Below, in pieces: positions 33,047 to 41,139 of a stretch of DNA of 64,000 nt. The stretch spans positions 62,001 through 126,000 of the forward strand of contig CBDDIZ010000037.1 of assembly GCA_965229305.1 (NCBI GenBank), read 5' to 3'. The position numbers and the translations under genes were made by a program. Position 1 is the first letter of the stretch; each line of letters begins with the position of its first letter. Source of the stretch: JALHNI01 sp965229305. Lineage in GTDB: Bacteria; Acidobacteriota; Terriglobia; Bryobacterales; Bryobacteraceae. Below the pieces are notes generated by a model. The model did no database searches and had not been told where the DNA came from. It saw only the letters and a list, made by a program, of their open reading frames with translations.

Positions 33047-35047
33047 CTAGAAGGCCCACAAGAGGCTGAGGAAGCCGGTGTGGGCTCGATAGTTCTGCTG
33101 ATTCAGAAAGCGCTCCTGGTAGTCGTAATATTGGTAGCCAAAATTGGCGCGCACCTTGGGATGAAAGCGCCAGGACAGCCGAGCCTGGGGCGAGGCGAAG
33201 TGCAGCGGAAAGGTTTGGGCCTGCACGAACCCGGCGATGCTGCTGCCGAAGGCGTTGGCCGGCACGGCCACTGACCGGCCGTCACCCAGGTCCTGGTTGC
33301 GCGTATAGCCCGCGCTGAGGTCGAGATTCTTGGCCAGCATCACGCGACCCAACACATGCACAGCATGAATGTTACTAACATACCAGGAGCTATCGCTGCT
33401 GATGAGCGAGCCGCTGGCGAAGTAGGCGAGGCCGGTGAGCGTGTCGAGGTGCATTTTGGAGTAGCCGCCATCGATCGAGAAGCGCTCGAGCGGGGTCCAG
33501 GTGAGGTTGGCTGCGTAGTGGCGGCCCTTCGAGCTATGGCTCCACAGCGAGACCGAGTTGAAGTTGTAGCGATTGCGAGCCTGCGCGCTCAACAGCAGCG
33601 AGCGGTGCTTGAACTGGACCCGTGCGCCGAGCGAGTGGAAGTTCCGTTCGCTGACGCCGTAGATGGGCCGATCCGCGCGCCCGATTTCGCCGTCGAGGTT
33701 GATCTGCAATGGCTTGACGGGCTGCAGACGAATCCCGGCGAGGCCGGTGTGCAGCCGGTTGGTCTGTTCGGCGGTCGTGCGATCGGCAGCGAACTCGTCG
33801 GCGATCTGCTCGACCGACCGGATGCGGCGTTCGGTGAACTGATAGCCGCCAAACAGCCCGAGCCGCCGGGTGACCTTGTAGTTGACGTCCGTGGTGCTGG
33901 TGATCGCGCGGATGCCCAGGAAGTTGAAGTTCAGGTTCGTGAACGAAAGTGCCGAATTGCTGAACTCGCGATAGGTGGCGTCGCCTTCCATACGGGTCTG
34001 GTTGAAGGCGAGGTGCTGCGAGATGCTCAGTTTCTCGGTGGGGAAGATGCTGCCGGTGATGTTGGCGGCGAGCACCGGCCGACGGCCGTTGCCGAAGACC
34101 AGGAACTGCCGGTTCTGCAGAGCGCCAAAGCGGGCGGTGCCCAGGGCGAGTTCGTCGAAGATGAAGTTGCGCTGGCCTTCGACGTAAGTGAAGCGCCCGT
34201 TGAGCGCCCACCAGTGTTTGCCTTCCGTGAAGAGATGGGCGCGCCAACTGGGGTTCTCGCCGCGCCACGGCTCGGCACGCTGAAAGCTGGTGAGCTTGTT
34301 GACGTTGGTGGGGTCGTTGCCGTCCGAAGGCGAGGGGAGATAGTCGCGCGGATCATCCTTGAAGTATTCCCAACCGCGCTGCCAGAAGAACTTGAGTGAC
34401 GAGGCCTTCACTTCGCCGCCGATCCGGATCTCATTCTGTTGGCGGCGCAAGTCGCTGAAGTAGGGAAACTCGTTGCCGCGGGAGTCAAAGAGCTGAACGG
34501 TGGAGAGGCCTGCGCCGGACTGGCTGTTGCGCCCATAGCCGATGAAGAACTGGATATTCGACTGGGGCAGCAGGGTGAGCGTATGATCCTGCCACTGGCG
34601 GCGCGTATTGAGCAGGTGCTGGCCGTTGCTGATCGTGAGCGCGGGGTTGAAATAGTCGTTCAGTCGCCAGGTGAGGTCGTAGCGGTAGAGCTTGTTTTTC
34701 TGCACACGCAGGATAGCGGACTGGTACGGGTCGTTGCCGAGACCTTGCGTATTGAGCAGAATCTCATCGAAGAAGCGTCCCCGGCCCTCGCGCGAATTGA
34801 TCTGCAAGCCACTCGAGAGCAGACGCAGACCGTTGCCGTAGTTGACGTCCGAGCGGTATTTGCCAAGGTTGCCGTCCACGGTGTGGAAGCGCAGCCCGGT
34901 CTCGAAATTCTGCAGGATGTTGTAGCCGCCGATATTGGTGCCACGCGCGGGCCCGACTGGTTCGTTGGTGGGCGCGACGGTGGCTTGGCCCAGCACAGGC
35001 GCCACGGAGAAGACGCCGAGGAGAGTGAGTTTCGTCAGTCTCTGCAT
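33047..35047 (-). CDS. Large outer-membrane beta-barrel, MtrB/PioB-like
   Basis: 666 residues. Signal peptide (LTLLGVFSVAPVLGQ), then about 600 residues of alternating polar and hydrophobic strands with aromatic girdle residues (for example YDLTWRLNDYFNP, FFIGYGRNSQSGAGL, LSISQHLAFNQTRM), ending in FGYQYYDYQERFLNQQNYRAHTGFLSLLWAF, an outer-membrane C-terminal Phe. Size fits the 26-28-strand barrels that hold a decahaem cytochrome. The gene lies 3 nt after the decahaem gene. The usual N-terminal CxxC of MtrB is not seen. I take it as the barrel of a porin-cytochrome conduit; a generic porin is the alternative. Confidence 0.72.
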   Translation of the reverse strand: MQRLTKLTLLGVFSVAPVLGQATVAPTNEPVGPARGTNIGGYNILQNFETGLRFHTVDGNLGKYRSDVNYGNGLRLLSSGLQINSREGRGRFFDEILLNTQGLGNDPYQSAILRVQKNKLYRYDLTWRLNDYFNPALTISNGQHLLNTRRQWQDHTLTLLPQSNIQFFIGYGRNSQSGAGLSTVQLFDSRGNEFPYFSDLRRQQNEIRIGGEVKASSLKFFWQRGWEYFKDDPRDYLPSPSDGNDPTNVNKLTSFQRAEPWRGENPSWRAHLFTEGKHWWALNGRFTYVEGQRNFIFDELALGTARFGALQNRQFLVFGNGRRPVLAANITGSIFPTEKLSISQHLAFNQTRMEGDATYREFSNSALSFTNLNFNFLGIRAITSTTDVNYKVTRRLGLFGGYQFTERRIRSVEQIADEFAADRTTAEQTNRLHTGLAGIRLQPVKPLQINLDGEIGRADRPIYGVSERNFHSLGARVQFKHRSLLLSAQARNRYNFNSVSLWSHSSKGRHYAANLTWTPLERFSIDGGYSKMHLDTLTGLAYFASGSLISSDSSWYVSNIHAVHVLGRVMLAKNLDLSAGYTRNQDLGDGRSVAVPANAFGSSIAGFVQAQTFPLHFASPQARLSWRFHPKVRANFGYQYYDYQERFLNQQNYRAHTGFLSLLWAF

Positions 35048-35050
35048 GGC

Positions 35051-35959
35051 TTATCTCCGGAACAGACGGTCCGAGTTGGACCCGTGAATCTTCACGTGGC
35101 AGGTGGTGCAGTTCTGATAGCGCGGGTCGGCCATGTTGTGGGACGACGATTGCAACTCAATCCCGTCGCCTTGCCGTCCGAAGTTGCCGGCGCCGTTGTG
35201 ACATTCGAGGCAGAGGGTGAACGTCACCGGGCGTTTCAGCAGCCGCGCATTCATGGAGCCGTGAGGACTATGGCAGGTTTCGCAGCCGTCAATTCGCACG
35301 CCCGCATGCTCAAAGACAAATGGCCCGCGTTTCTCGACATGACACTTAAGACAGGGCTCTTCATTGACCAGGCCTTGCGAGACCAGATGCGGGCGCTGGC
35401 CCATCCGCCAAGTGGGGGCATCGGTGCCGTGGGGGTTATGGCAGTCCGAACATTGCATGGTGCCCTCGTTCACCCGATGCTTGAAGGGCATCGAGAACTG
35501 GGCCCGGACCTGCGTGTGGCAATTGCCGCACAACTCAACCTGTTTTTTCGCGAGGAGAAATTTAGGGGTGGTGGACTTGTGGATGCTGTGGCAGTTGGCG
35601 CAGACGATGTCGGCCTGGGTGTGTTCCGAGCGGCGAATGTTCGCCCGGGGAATCGACTTCGAGTGGCATTCGAGACACTTATCGAGGGTTTGCCGTGTCG
35701 ACTTGGCGGAGAACGCGAAGATCTTCGTCTTGTCGCCACGGCCTTCAATGTGCGCCTGGCCCGGTCCATGGCAGCCCTCGCAACTGGAGGTCTGCCCCTT
35801 GTAGTGCGCGTTCCGGAAGAAATCGCGCATGACGTCGGGGTGGCACATGCGACAGGCGTTGCTGCCGACGAACCCCTTGGCGTCTGCCGTTACCCCTTTG
35901 GGCAGTTGTGCCCATGCGGCAGGCAGATAAAGTAACCCCAACAGCACCCAGACATACAT
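35051..35959 (-). CDS. Decahaem c-type cytochrome, MtrA/DmsE-like
   Basis: 302 residues from ATG at 35959 (GTG at 35974 is possible). Signal peptide MYVWVLLGLLYLPAAWAQ. Exactly ten CxxCH sites are visible: CRMCH, CEGCH, CLECH, CANCH, CGNCH, CSDCH, CLKCH, CETCH, CLECH and CTTCH, spread over residues about 40-290, with many further His as distal ligands. MtrA of Shewanella (about 330 residues, ten haems) is the model: it passes electrons from the periplasm through the outer membrane inside MtrB. The barrel gene follows at 3 nt. No outer-face cytochrome (MtrC) or quinol oxidase gene is near. Confidence 0.9.
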   Translation of the reverse strand: MYVWVLLGLLYLPAAWAQLPKGVTADAKGFVGSNACRMCHPDVMRDFFRNAHYKGQTSSCEGCHGPGQAHIEGRGDKTKIFAFSAKSTRQTLDKCLECHSKSIPRANIRRSEHTQADIVCANCHSIHKSTTPKFLLAKKQVELCGNCHTQVRAQFSMPFKHRVNEGTMQCSDCHNPHGTDAPTWRMGQRPHLVSQGLVNEEPCLKCHVEKRGPFVFEHAGVRIDGCETCHSPHGSMNARLLKRPVTFTLCLECHNGAGNFGRQGDGIELQSSSHNMADPRYQNCTTCHVKIHGSNSDRLFRR

Positions 35960-36000
35960 GACCCGTAGAAACACAGTACTCGGTAGTATATCCTTGCCGT

Positions 36001-36013
36001 GTCAATAATTGAC
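36001..36013. promoter_or_regulatory. Palindrome at the cytochrome operon promoter
   Basis: GTCAAT-A-ATTGAC, perfect 6-bp arms, about 42 nt upstream of the cytochrome ATG. On the minus strand it overlaps TTGACA (36000-36005), a full -35 consensus. The -10 match is unclear (AGTACT after 19 nt), so the promoter is tentative. It would suit a repressor or redox regulator site. Confidence 0.4.
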
Positions 36014-36020
36014 TTGAAAT

Positions 36021-36674
36021 TTACAAGAGCAGCGAGAGACTGACCATCGCGACGAAGTTATGAATCCAGCCGTTGGCGAGTGACGAACCGCTGGCCGGGG
36101 CGATCACTTCGCGCGGGAATTGGCTGAAGTAGTCTTTGACCTCCGCCCGGAAACCCATGCGGCGATTGACGTTGAACTTCACGCCCGCGCCGAAGGTGAC
36201 CAGCGGTTTGAACTCGGTAGTCTTGGTGAGATAGGCGAAGTTGCCGAGGGGCTGAGCCACCACTTCGTTGCCCGTACCTTGAAAGACTTTAATGCCGCCA
36301 CCGACTGAAACGAAGGGGCGAATCGGCGAATCCGCCTTGGCGACGTGCAGCAGCACGTCGTAATGGATCGCGTGCGCGTTGGCGCCGAAGGTGGCGTTGG
36401 TGCCGCCAGAGGCCAGCCGTGCGTCATTCTTGAGGAAGGTGTAACGCAGTTCGCCGCCCACCAAGCTATACATGTTGTGCCCGACATAGCCGGTGGCGCC
36501 CCAGCCGTTGTTGAACTTGGCGTCGGCCGTAAGGCTCGAACGGCTGACCGTCTTGCCGGTGTAGAAGCTGCCGCCCGCGCCGCCGCCAATTTCCCACTTC
36601 TGAGCCAGGGCGGCGTGACTCGCCGTCAGAGCCAGCAGCACGGCGGCTGCGCGAACTTGGAATCGGATATTCAT
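36021..36674 (-). CDS. Small outer-membrane beta-barrel protein
   Basis: 217 residues from ATG at 36674; TTG at 36680 has a better-spaced AAGGAAG site and would add 2. Signal peptide (AAAVLLALTASHAALAQ), then an eight-strand-like pattern: WEIGGGAGGSFYTG, NGWGATGYVGHNMY, GGELRYTFLKND, IRPFVSVGGGIKVFQG, FKPLVTFGAGVKFNVNRRMGFRAEVKDYFS, ending in FVAMVSLSLLL. This is the OmpA/OprF-like or Ail-like membrane-barrel type. Independent of, or next to, the cytochrome operon. Function unknown. Confidence 0.75.
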   Translation of the reverse strand: MNIRFQVRAAAVLLALTASHAALAQKWEIGGGAGGSFYTGKTVSRSSLTADAKFNNGWGATGYVGHNMYSLVGGELRYTFLKNDARLASGGTNATFGANAHAIHYDVLLHVAKADSPIRPFVSVGGGIKVFQGTGNEVVAQPLGNFAYLTKTTEFKPLVTFGAGVKFNVNRRMGFRAEVKDYFSQFPREVIAPASGSSLANGWIHNFVAMVSLSLLL

Positions 36675-36719
36675 GAACAATTCTGCTTCCTTCCCCGGCC
36701 TGCTTCGGACCGGTTGGTG

Positions 36720-39700
36720 CTAGTTGATGACCCGGACAGGGACCGAGGTGGTCACACTGCCTTGTTCAATCACCAGCGGTACTTCGAGGCCGGTCGGCAC
36801 ATCCGCCGGAACCTTCGCGTTAATTTGATATACACCCACTTGGCCGGGCGTAAGGCCGGCGAATTCGATCGGCAGGACTCGGCCGCCCAGGGTGACTTTA
36901 GGCTCGACCAGCGCACTCGCGAGCGGCGAACTCGGCGAGGGCAAGCCTTCTTCGATCAGCGGCGAGGTGCGGCCCATCCCGGTGAGGAAGATCGTGATGC
37001 GATCCTCGCGCTTCACGGGATTCGAGCCCGTGGCCAAGCCGCCGTTGCGGATGTTGACGATGGAGGGTACTTCGCCCAGGCCATCGACCTGCTGCCGGAA
37101 GACGCCGGGCGCCGTGGGCAGGATCTGGAGGTTAAAGTTGTCGCTCACCCCGCCGGGGGTGCGCAGGATCATCGTCACGTTGCCGTCGATGTTGAAGGGC
37201 AACTGCGCGTTCACTTGCTTTTCGCTGACGAAGATCAGCGGCACCGGGATGCCGTTCACGGTGAGGCAGCTTTCGCCGAGCGCCGTGGGCAGCGGAATCT
37301 GGCGCGTGGCCGCGTTCACCGGGCTCATGTTCTGGCCGGCGATCGAGATCAGGCCGCCGGGGGCCACCGGACGCTGGCCATCAGCCGAGTTCACCACCCG
37401 CTCGATGCGCGGCGGGGCGACCGAGGCGTCGTAGTTCCAGGGCAGCACCGTGAAGCCAGACACCGTAAGGGCGACCAGATTCGTACGGCTGGGCAGCACC
37501 GCAATGCTGCGTGTAAAGGGCTGCGTCTGCGAAGAGAGGACCGGCGCTTCGATCATGCGCGTGGCCCGCTGGTCGGAACCGTTCGCGAGATTGACGCGCT
37601 GAATCTGGCCGGGCGCGTCCGCGGCCGCTGCGGTCGTGCGGATGGCGCTGGTGTCGACGAACGTGAAGCCCGAGGTTTGGCCGGCGCCCGCATCGAACTT
37701 GCGCGTGGCGACCAGCGACGAGTTGAACAGCAAATTCCCGACGACGAACTGGTCGAAGCTCGAGGCGGCGAAGGCGCCGGATAGCGACGTGTAGTCCTTG
37801 CGCGAAATGGTGAACGTGTCGGCGTTGCCATCGTAGAGCATCAATCCGCCGGTGGATTGCGCCGCCAGGATGCGGCTGCCGTTGCCCGAGGCCACCAGCA
37901 CCGTGTTGATGTCGATGTTGTTCTCCCACACCCCGAGCGTCGGAAGTTCGGTCGCCGCGCGTGCGGTCATATCGATGCGGTCGATCGTGTGGATCGGCCC
38001 TGCGACGCGCGAGGCCACCAGCATCGTCCGGCCCGACGCGGCGATCGACCGCGGATAGTGGCCGGGGGGCATGATGATGGGCGTCGAGGGCTGCAGCGTC
38101 TCGAGGTCGTAAACGTGGGCGATCTGCGAGTTGTCGGCGCCGATCACCAGCCAACGGCGGTCAAAGCTGATGGCCATCTGCGTGGGCGTGTTGCCGGTCT
38201 TGAGTGTCGCAATCTGCTGATAGGTATTGCCGTCAAACACCAGCACTTCGTTGGTGTTCTGGCGCAGGACGAAGAAGCGATCGCGCGAGGGGTCGGCGAT
38301 GACGTCCACCAGCGTGCCCGGAATGTTGACGGTGGAGCCGCGCTGATCGGGCTCGCGATTGTTGATGAGCAGGCGCACGGTCGGCGGCACGTTCATCGCC
38401 GCATTCGACTTGATCGTCAACCGTCCGGTCACCGTGCCGCGCGTGTTGGCGTAAGTGTTCGGATCGACCGAGACGCGGATGACGGCCGGCGTGGTGCCGG
38501 TGGACGGGCTGACGCTCACGCCCGGAATCGAAGAGGTGATCGTAAAGTCGGTGGCGGCCCCGCTGGGGTCGTTGAGCGTGAACTCCTGGGTCGAGATCCG
38601 GCGGTCGCAGAAGTTGCCGAGAAACATCAGGTCCGTCACCGATGTGGCCAGCTTCTGGGCCTGGCCCAACTGGCCGACCGGCAGAATCGTGATGCCGCTA
38701 TCGGAGATGACATAGGCGGTGTTGTTGTCCGAACTGAGGACGCCCTTGCCGGCAAGATTCTCCTGGAGAACGATCTTTTCGCGGACGGCGAGGTTATCGA
38801 TATCGACGACCTGCAGCACCTGTTCGATGGTGGGCCCGGCGGGTGTGCCAGAGCCGGTGCCGCCGCCGGTCGTGGGCGTGGTGGGTGTCGTCGGAGTGGT
38901 CGGCGTCGTCGTCGCGACGGCGGCCGGGGGAACCTGGGTGTAGATCACACCGCGGGAAGAATCGACGACGTGGCCGCCCACGTTGAGCAGGCCGAGAGCA
39001 TTGGGATGCTGCGCAATCAGCACGCCGCGCTTGTCATGCAGCGCCCAGCCCATGGCCACGCGCGTGCCGTCGCGATTGACGCTCACCACGCGCGGCGCCT
39101 GCGCCGGCGACGAGGTGTAGCCCGCCGAGAACAAGCCGCGGCTGTTCACGTCATAGCGGAAGCGAATCGTATCGGTGAGGCCATAGATCGTGAGCCCGTC
39201 GCCGGAAACGGCGATCGACGCGGTGGTGAACTGTGACGGGAACGTGGCGGACGGCTGCGGAATCGTCTTCGAAACCACGCCCTGCACGGTGTCCAACTGT
39301 CGCGTGGTGCCGAGCACCGGGTCGAACAACAGGAAGTCCGTGGTGGTGACCACCAGCGCCTGGCCGTCGAGCCCGAAGGCGACGCCGAGCGGCGGCGAGT
39401 TCAGGACGAACGACTGCCGGCTGTTGGTCGGCAGGTCGATCAGCGTCAGCGAATTCCGCGGATTGGTGCCGGTCGGCGTGGCGCCGTAATGCGAGATCAG
39501 CAGCCAGCGGCCATCGGGAGACAACGACAGCGAGCCCGGTTGGGCCGCCACGTTGATCGACGTTTGAATCGAGCCGTCGGCCAACGACATGACTTCGATC
39601 CGGTTGGCCGTGAAGTTGGCGACATAGAGGACGCCGCGGGCTTCATCGAGAGCCAGATCGGAGGCTTGGCCGCCGATGGGAATCACTTTCCCGAAAGGCG

Positions 39701-39758
39701 CTGCCAGCAAGCCTTCCACAAGCATGAGCCAGCACAAAAATACTCTTGTCCTCAGCAT
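36720..39758 (-). CDS. Large secreted beta-propeller protein with Solibacter-type C-terminal domain
   Basis: 1012 residues from ATG at 39758, chosen for the GGAG site 9 nt upstream; M at 39779 and 39845 are upstream options. Signal peptide (FLCWLMLVEGLLAAP). Residues 20-270 and 490-750 look like seven-bladed propellers (ARGVLYVANFTANRIEVMSL; SLSPDGRWLLISHYG; FVLRQNTNEVLVFDGNTYQQIATLKTGNTP), similar to YncE. A TTP-repeat linker sits near 290. The end (residues about 790-1012) shows VNSADGQRPVAPGGLISIAGQNMS, VNAQLPFNIDGNV and VVFLTGMG-like strands of the TIGR03437 tail found in Solibacter. Exported, probably on the surface, perhaps adhesive. The most taxonomically telling gene here. Confidence 0.78.
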   Translation of the reverse strand: MLRTRVFLCWLMLVEGLLAAPFGKVIPIGGQASDLALDEARGVLYVANFTANRIEVMSLADGSIQTSINVAAQPGSLSLSPDGRWLLISHYGATPTGTNPRNSLTLIDLPTNSRQSFVLNSPPLGVAFGLDGQALVVTTTDFLLFDPVLGTTRQLDTVQGVVSKTIPQPSATFPSQFTTASIAVSGDGLTIYGLTDTIRFRYDVNSRGLFSAGYTSSPAQAPRVVSVNRDGTRVAMGWALHDKRGVLIAQHPNALGLLNVGGHVVDSSRGVIYTQVPPAAVATTTPTTPTTPTTPTTGGGTGSGTPAGPTIEQVLQVVDIDNLAVREKIVLQENLAGKGVLSSDNNTAYVISDSGITILPVGQLGQAQKLATSVTDLMFLGNFCDRRISTQEFTLNDPSGAATDFTITSSIPGVSVSPSTGTTPAVIRVSVDPNTYANTRGTVTGRLTIKSNAAMNVPPTVRLLINNREPDQRGSTVNIPGTLVDVIADPSRDRFFVLRQNTNEVLVFDGNTYQQIATLKTGNTPTQMAISFDRRWLVIGADNSQIAHVYDLETLQPSTPIIMPPGHYPRSIAASGRTMLVASRVAGPIHTIDRIDMTARAATELPTLGVWENNIDINTVLVASGNGSRILAAQSTGGLMLYDGNADTFTISRKDYTSLSGAFAASSFDQFVVGNLLFNSSLVATRKFDAGAGQTSGFTFVDTSAIRTTAAAADAPGQIQRVNLANGSDQRATRMIEAPVLSSQTQPFTRSIAVLPSRTNLVALTVSGFTVLPWNYDASVAPPRIERVVNSADGQRPVAPGGLISIAGQNMSPVNAATRQIPLPTALGESCLTVNGIPVPLIFVSEKQVNAQLPFNIDGNVTMILRTPGGVSDNFNLQILPTAPGVFRQQVDGLGEVPSIVNIRNGGLATGSNPVKREDRITIFLTGMGRTSPLIEEGLPSPSSPLASALVEPKVTLGGRVLPIEFAGLTPGQVGVYQINAKVPADVPTGLEVPLVIEQGSVTTSVPVRVIN
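38868..38912 (-). repeat. 9-bp repeats coding a Thr-Thr-Pro linker
   Basis: Imperfect nine-base repeats read as TTP four to five times on the minus strand. They join the N-terminal propeller of the 1012-residue protein to its middle part; length may vary between strains. Confidence 0.7.
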
Positions 39759-39848
39759 GGTACGTCGCTCCGCAATCATCGTTTTTCTCTCTTTTATTGG
39801 CTCGCGCGCCGCCCACCAGCCGCGAGTTCGACCCTGAACATTCACTCG

Positions 39849-40023
39849 GATTCGCGGACCAGCTTTCGGACCTGCCGCGAATCACTCTCTCCACTTGGCC
39901 CGACTACGCGGGCCATCTCCACTGAACTACGGTTGCGGCCAAAGCCCGCCGGACGGCGGGGCCGCTCTCCCGGGGCCCGCCCTTCACCTGAAGCGGCGGG
40001 CGCCGGGAGCGTATGTCCTACGC
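39849..40023 (-). ncRNA. Candidate structured RNA of five consecutive stem-loops
   Basis: In minus-strand order: 40023-40009 (GCGTA stem, 5 bp); 40008-39968, a 17-bp stem broken by a mismatch and a bulge (TCCCGG, GCCCGCC and CTTC with their complements); 39965-39935, two 6-bp parts with a 5-nt bulge; 39914-39897, 6 bp with a 6-nt loop; 39883-39849, 9-bp GATTCGCGG stem. The stems almost touch and fill the gap between the 31-codon gene and the surface-protein gene. No known riboswitch motif was recognised. It might control the surface protein or be an independent RNA. Confidence 0.4.
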
Positions 40024-40119
40024 TTAGTCTTCGGCGCCCTTGCGACGGCGAAGCACGATCACTCCGAGAAAAGCGATCGCCAGAACCGCGCAGATAATCC
40101 GAACCATCGATGCATCCAT
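40024..40119 (-). CDS. 31-residue single-pass membrane peptide
   Basis: ATG at 40119 with a perfect AAGGAG site 8 nt upstream, too short for usual gene calls. The product has a short polar start, a membrane helix at about 6-23 (VRIICAVLAIAFLGVIVL), then a positive tail RRRKGAED. Its layout resembles small regulatory or stabilising peptides and also sorting-tail segments without the preceding protein. It follows TadC by 89 bp in the same direction, with the candidate RNA starting at its stop codon. No homologue known to me. Confidence 0.55.
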   Translation of the reverse strand: MDASMVRIICAVLAIAFLGVIVLRRRKGAED

Positions 40120-40208
40120 CTCAATGTCTCCTTACCCTAGATAATTCAGCCGGGTCTTAAGCGCCCACGCTAAACGGATACTGGTCTATCGGCGGATCGC
40201 CGCCGGAA

Positions 40209-41126
40209 CTACATGTTGTTCATCATCGGGATCAGCTCGCGGATGATCTTCATCACGACCGGACCCACGGTGACGACAAACAGCGAAGGCAGAATACAGA
40301 AGAAGATGGGGAAGATGAGCTTGACGCCCAGCTTGGCGGCCTTCTCTTCGGCAACCTGCCGCGCTTGTACGCGCATGTAATCGGCATGCGCGCGCAACGA
40401 TTGCGCGACGCCGGTGCCGAAGCGGTCGGCCTGAATCAGGACGGCCACCAGTTTCTTCAAATCCTCAACCGACGTACGGTCAGCCAGGTTGCGCAGAGCT
40501 TCGATGCGGCGCTTGCCGGCCTTGAGCTCGAAATTCACCAACGCGAATTCTTCGGTGATCTCTTTGTGCGCATGTTCCAGTTCTTTGGCCACCTGGACGA
40601 TGGCCTGATCGAGACCGAGACCGGACTCCACGCAAACCACCATCAGGTCGAGCGCGTTGGCCAAACCGCGTTGAATCTCTTTCTGACGTTTCTGGCCGCG
40701 GATCTTGACGTATTCGTTGGGACCGAAGAATCCAGCGGCCGCGGCGGCGATGATCGCCACCATTTTGTTCGTCGAGTCGGTGTCGGCGCCGGCGACGGCC
40801 ACGGCCATCAAGCTTGGCATCAGGACGCCGAAGGCGACCTTCGCACCGTAAAGCATCTTGAGCGCGTTCTGCCCGCGGAAGCCGCTGCGAATGAGCCGCT
40901 TCTGCATGGCCGTGACGTCCTTGGGCGAAGCCGGCATGATGTCGCCCAGCCGGTTCATCAGGTCACGGAAGACGAGGCTCGGATGGACCGGAGTCTCTTC
41001 CTGGTGATATCCCGTGCCCGTGACCCGCTCGATGGCCTCTTTGGGCTGCACCCAAAGCTTCATCCCGACGAAAGAGATGGCAACGGCCACGGCCGCAAAC
41101 ACCAGGAACGTAATCAACAGCATCAT
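40209..41126 (-). CDS. tadC: Tad pilus inner-membrane protein TadC
   Basis: 305 residues. A short N-terminal helix (LLITFLVFAAVAVAISFVG), then a T2SSF domain: LANALDLMVVCVESGLGLDQAIVQVAKELEHAHKEITEEFALVNFELKAG (about 155-205), helices near 100-135, and a C-terminal helix (LIFPIFFCILPSLFVVTVGPVVM). TadC and TadB form the platform complex on which the Flp pilus assembles. It is the last gene of the Tad operon, 13 nt from tadB. Confidence 0.92.
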   Translation of the reverse strand: MMLLITFLVFAAVAVAISFVGMKLWVQPKEAIERVTGTGYHQEETPVHPSLVFRDLMNRLGDIMPASPKDVTAMQKRLIRSGFRGQNALKMLYGAKVAFGVLMPSLMAVAVAGADTDSTNKMVAIIAAAAAGFFGPNEYVKIRGQKRQKEIQRGLANALDLMVVCVESGLGLDQAIVQVAKELEHAHKEITEEFALVNFELKAGKRRIEALRNLADRTSVEDLKKLVAVLIQADRFGTGVAQSLRAHADYMRVQARQVAEEKAAKLGVKLIFPIFFCILPSLFVVTVGPVVMKIIRELIPMMNNM

Positions 41127-41139
41127 AGGATTGGTCTCT

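Noticed and set aside
37857..39236. Plus-strand frame of 459 codons opposite the surface protein
   Set aside because: Arg/His/Asp-rich antisense with no motif; the minus strand has a signal peptide and propeller strands.
39857..39875. Similarity of the last stem-loop to the signal recognition particle RNA (CAGGTCCGAAAG)
   Set aside because: The SRP core needs a GGAAGGAAGCAG segment and a symmetrical A-rich loop; these are missing.
39919..39930. tRNA-like D-loop string TAGTTCAGTGG on the minus strand
   Set aside because: No acceptor stem, no 7-nt anticodon loop and no T-arm at the right spacing.
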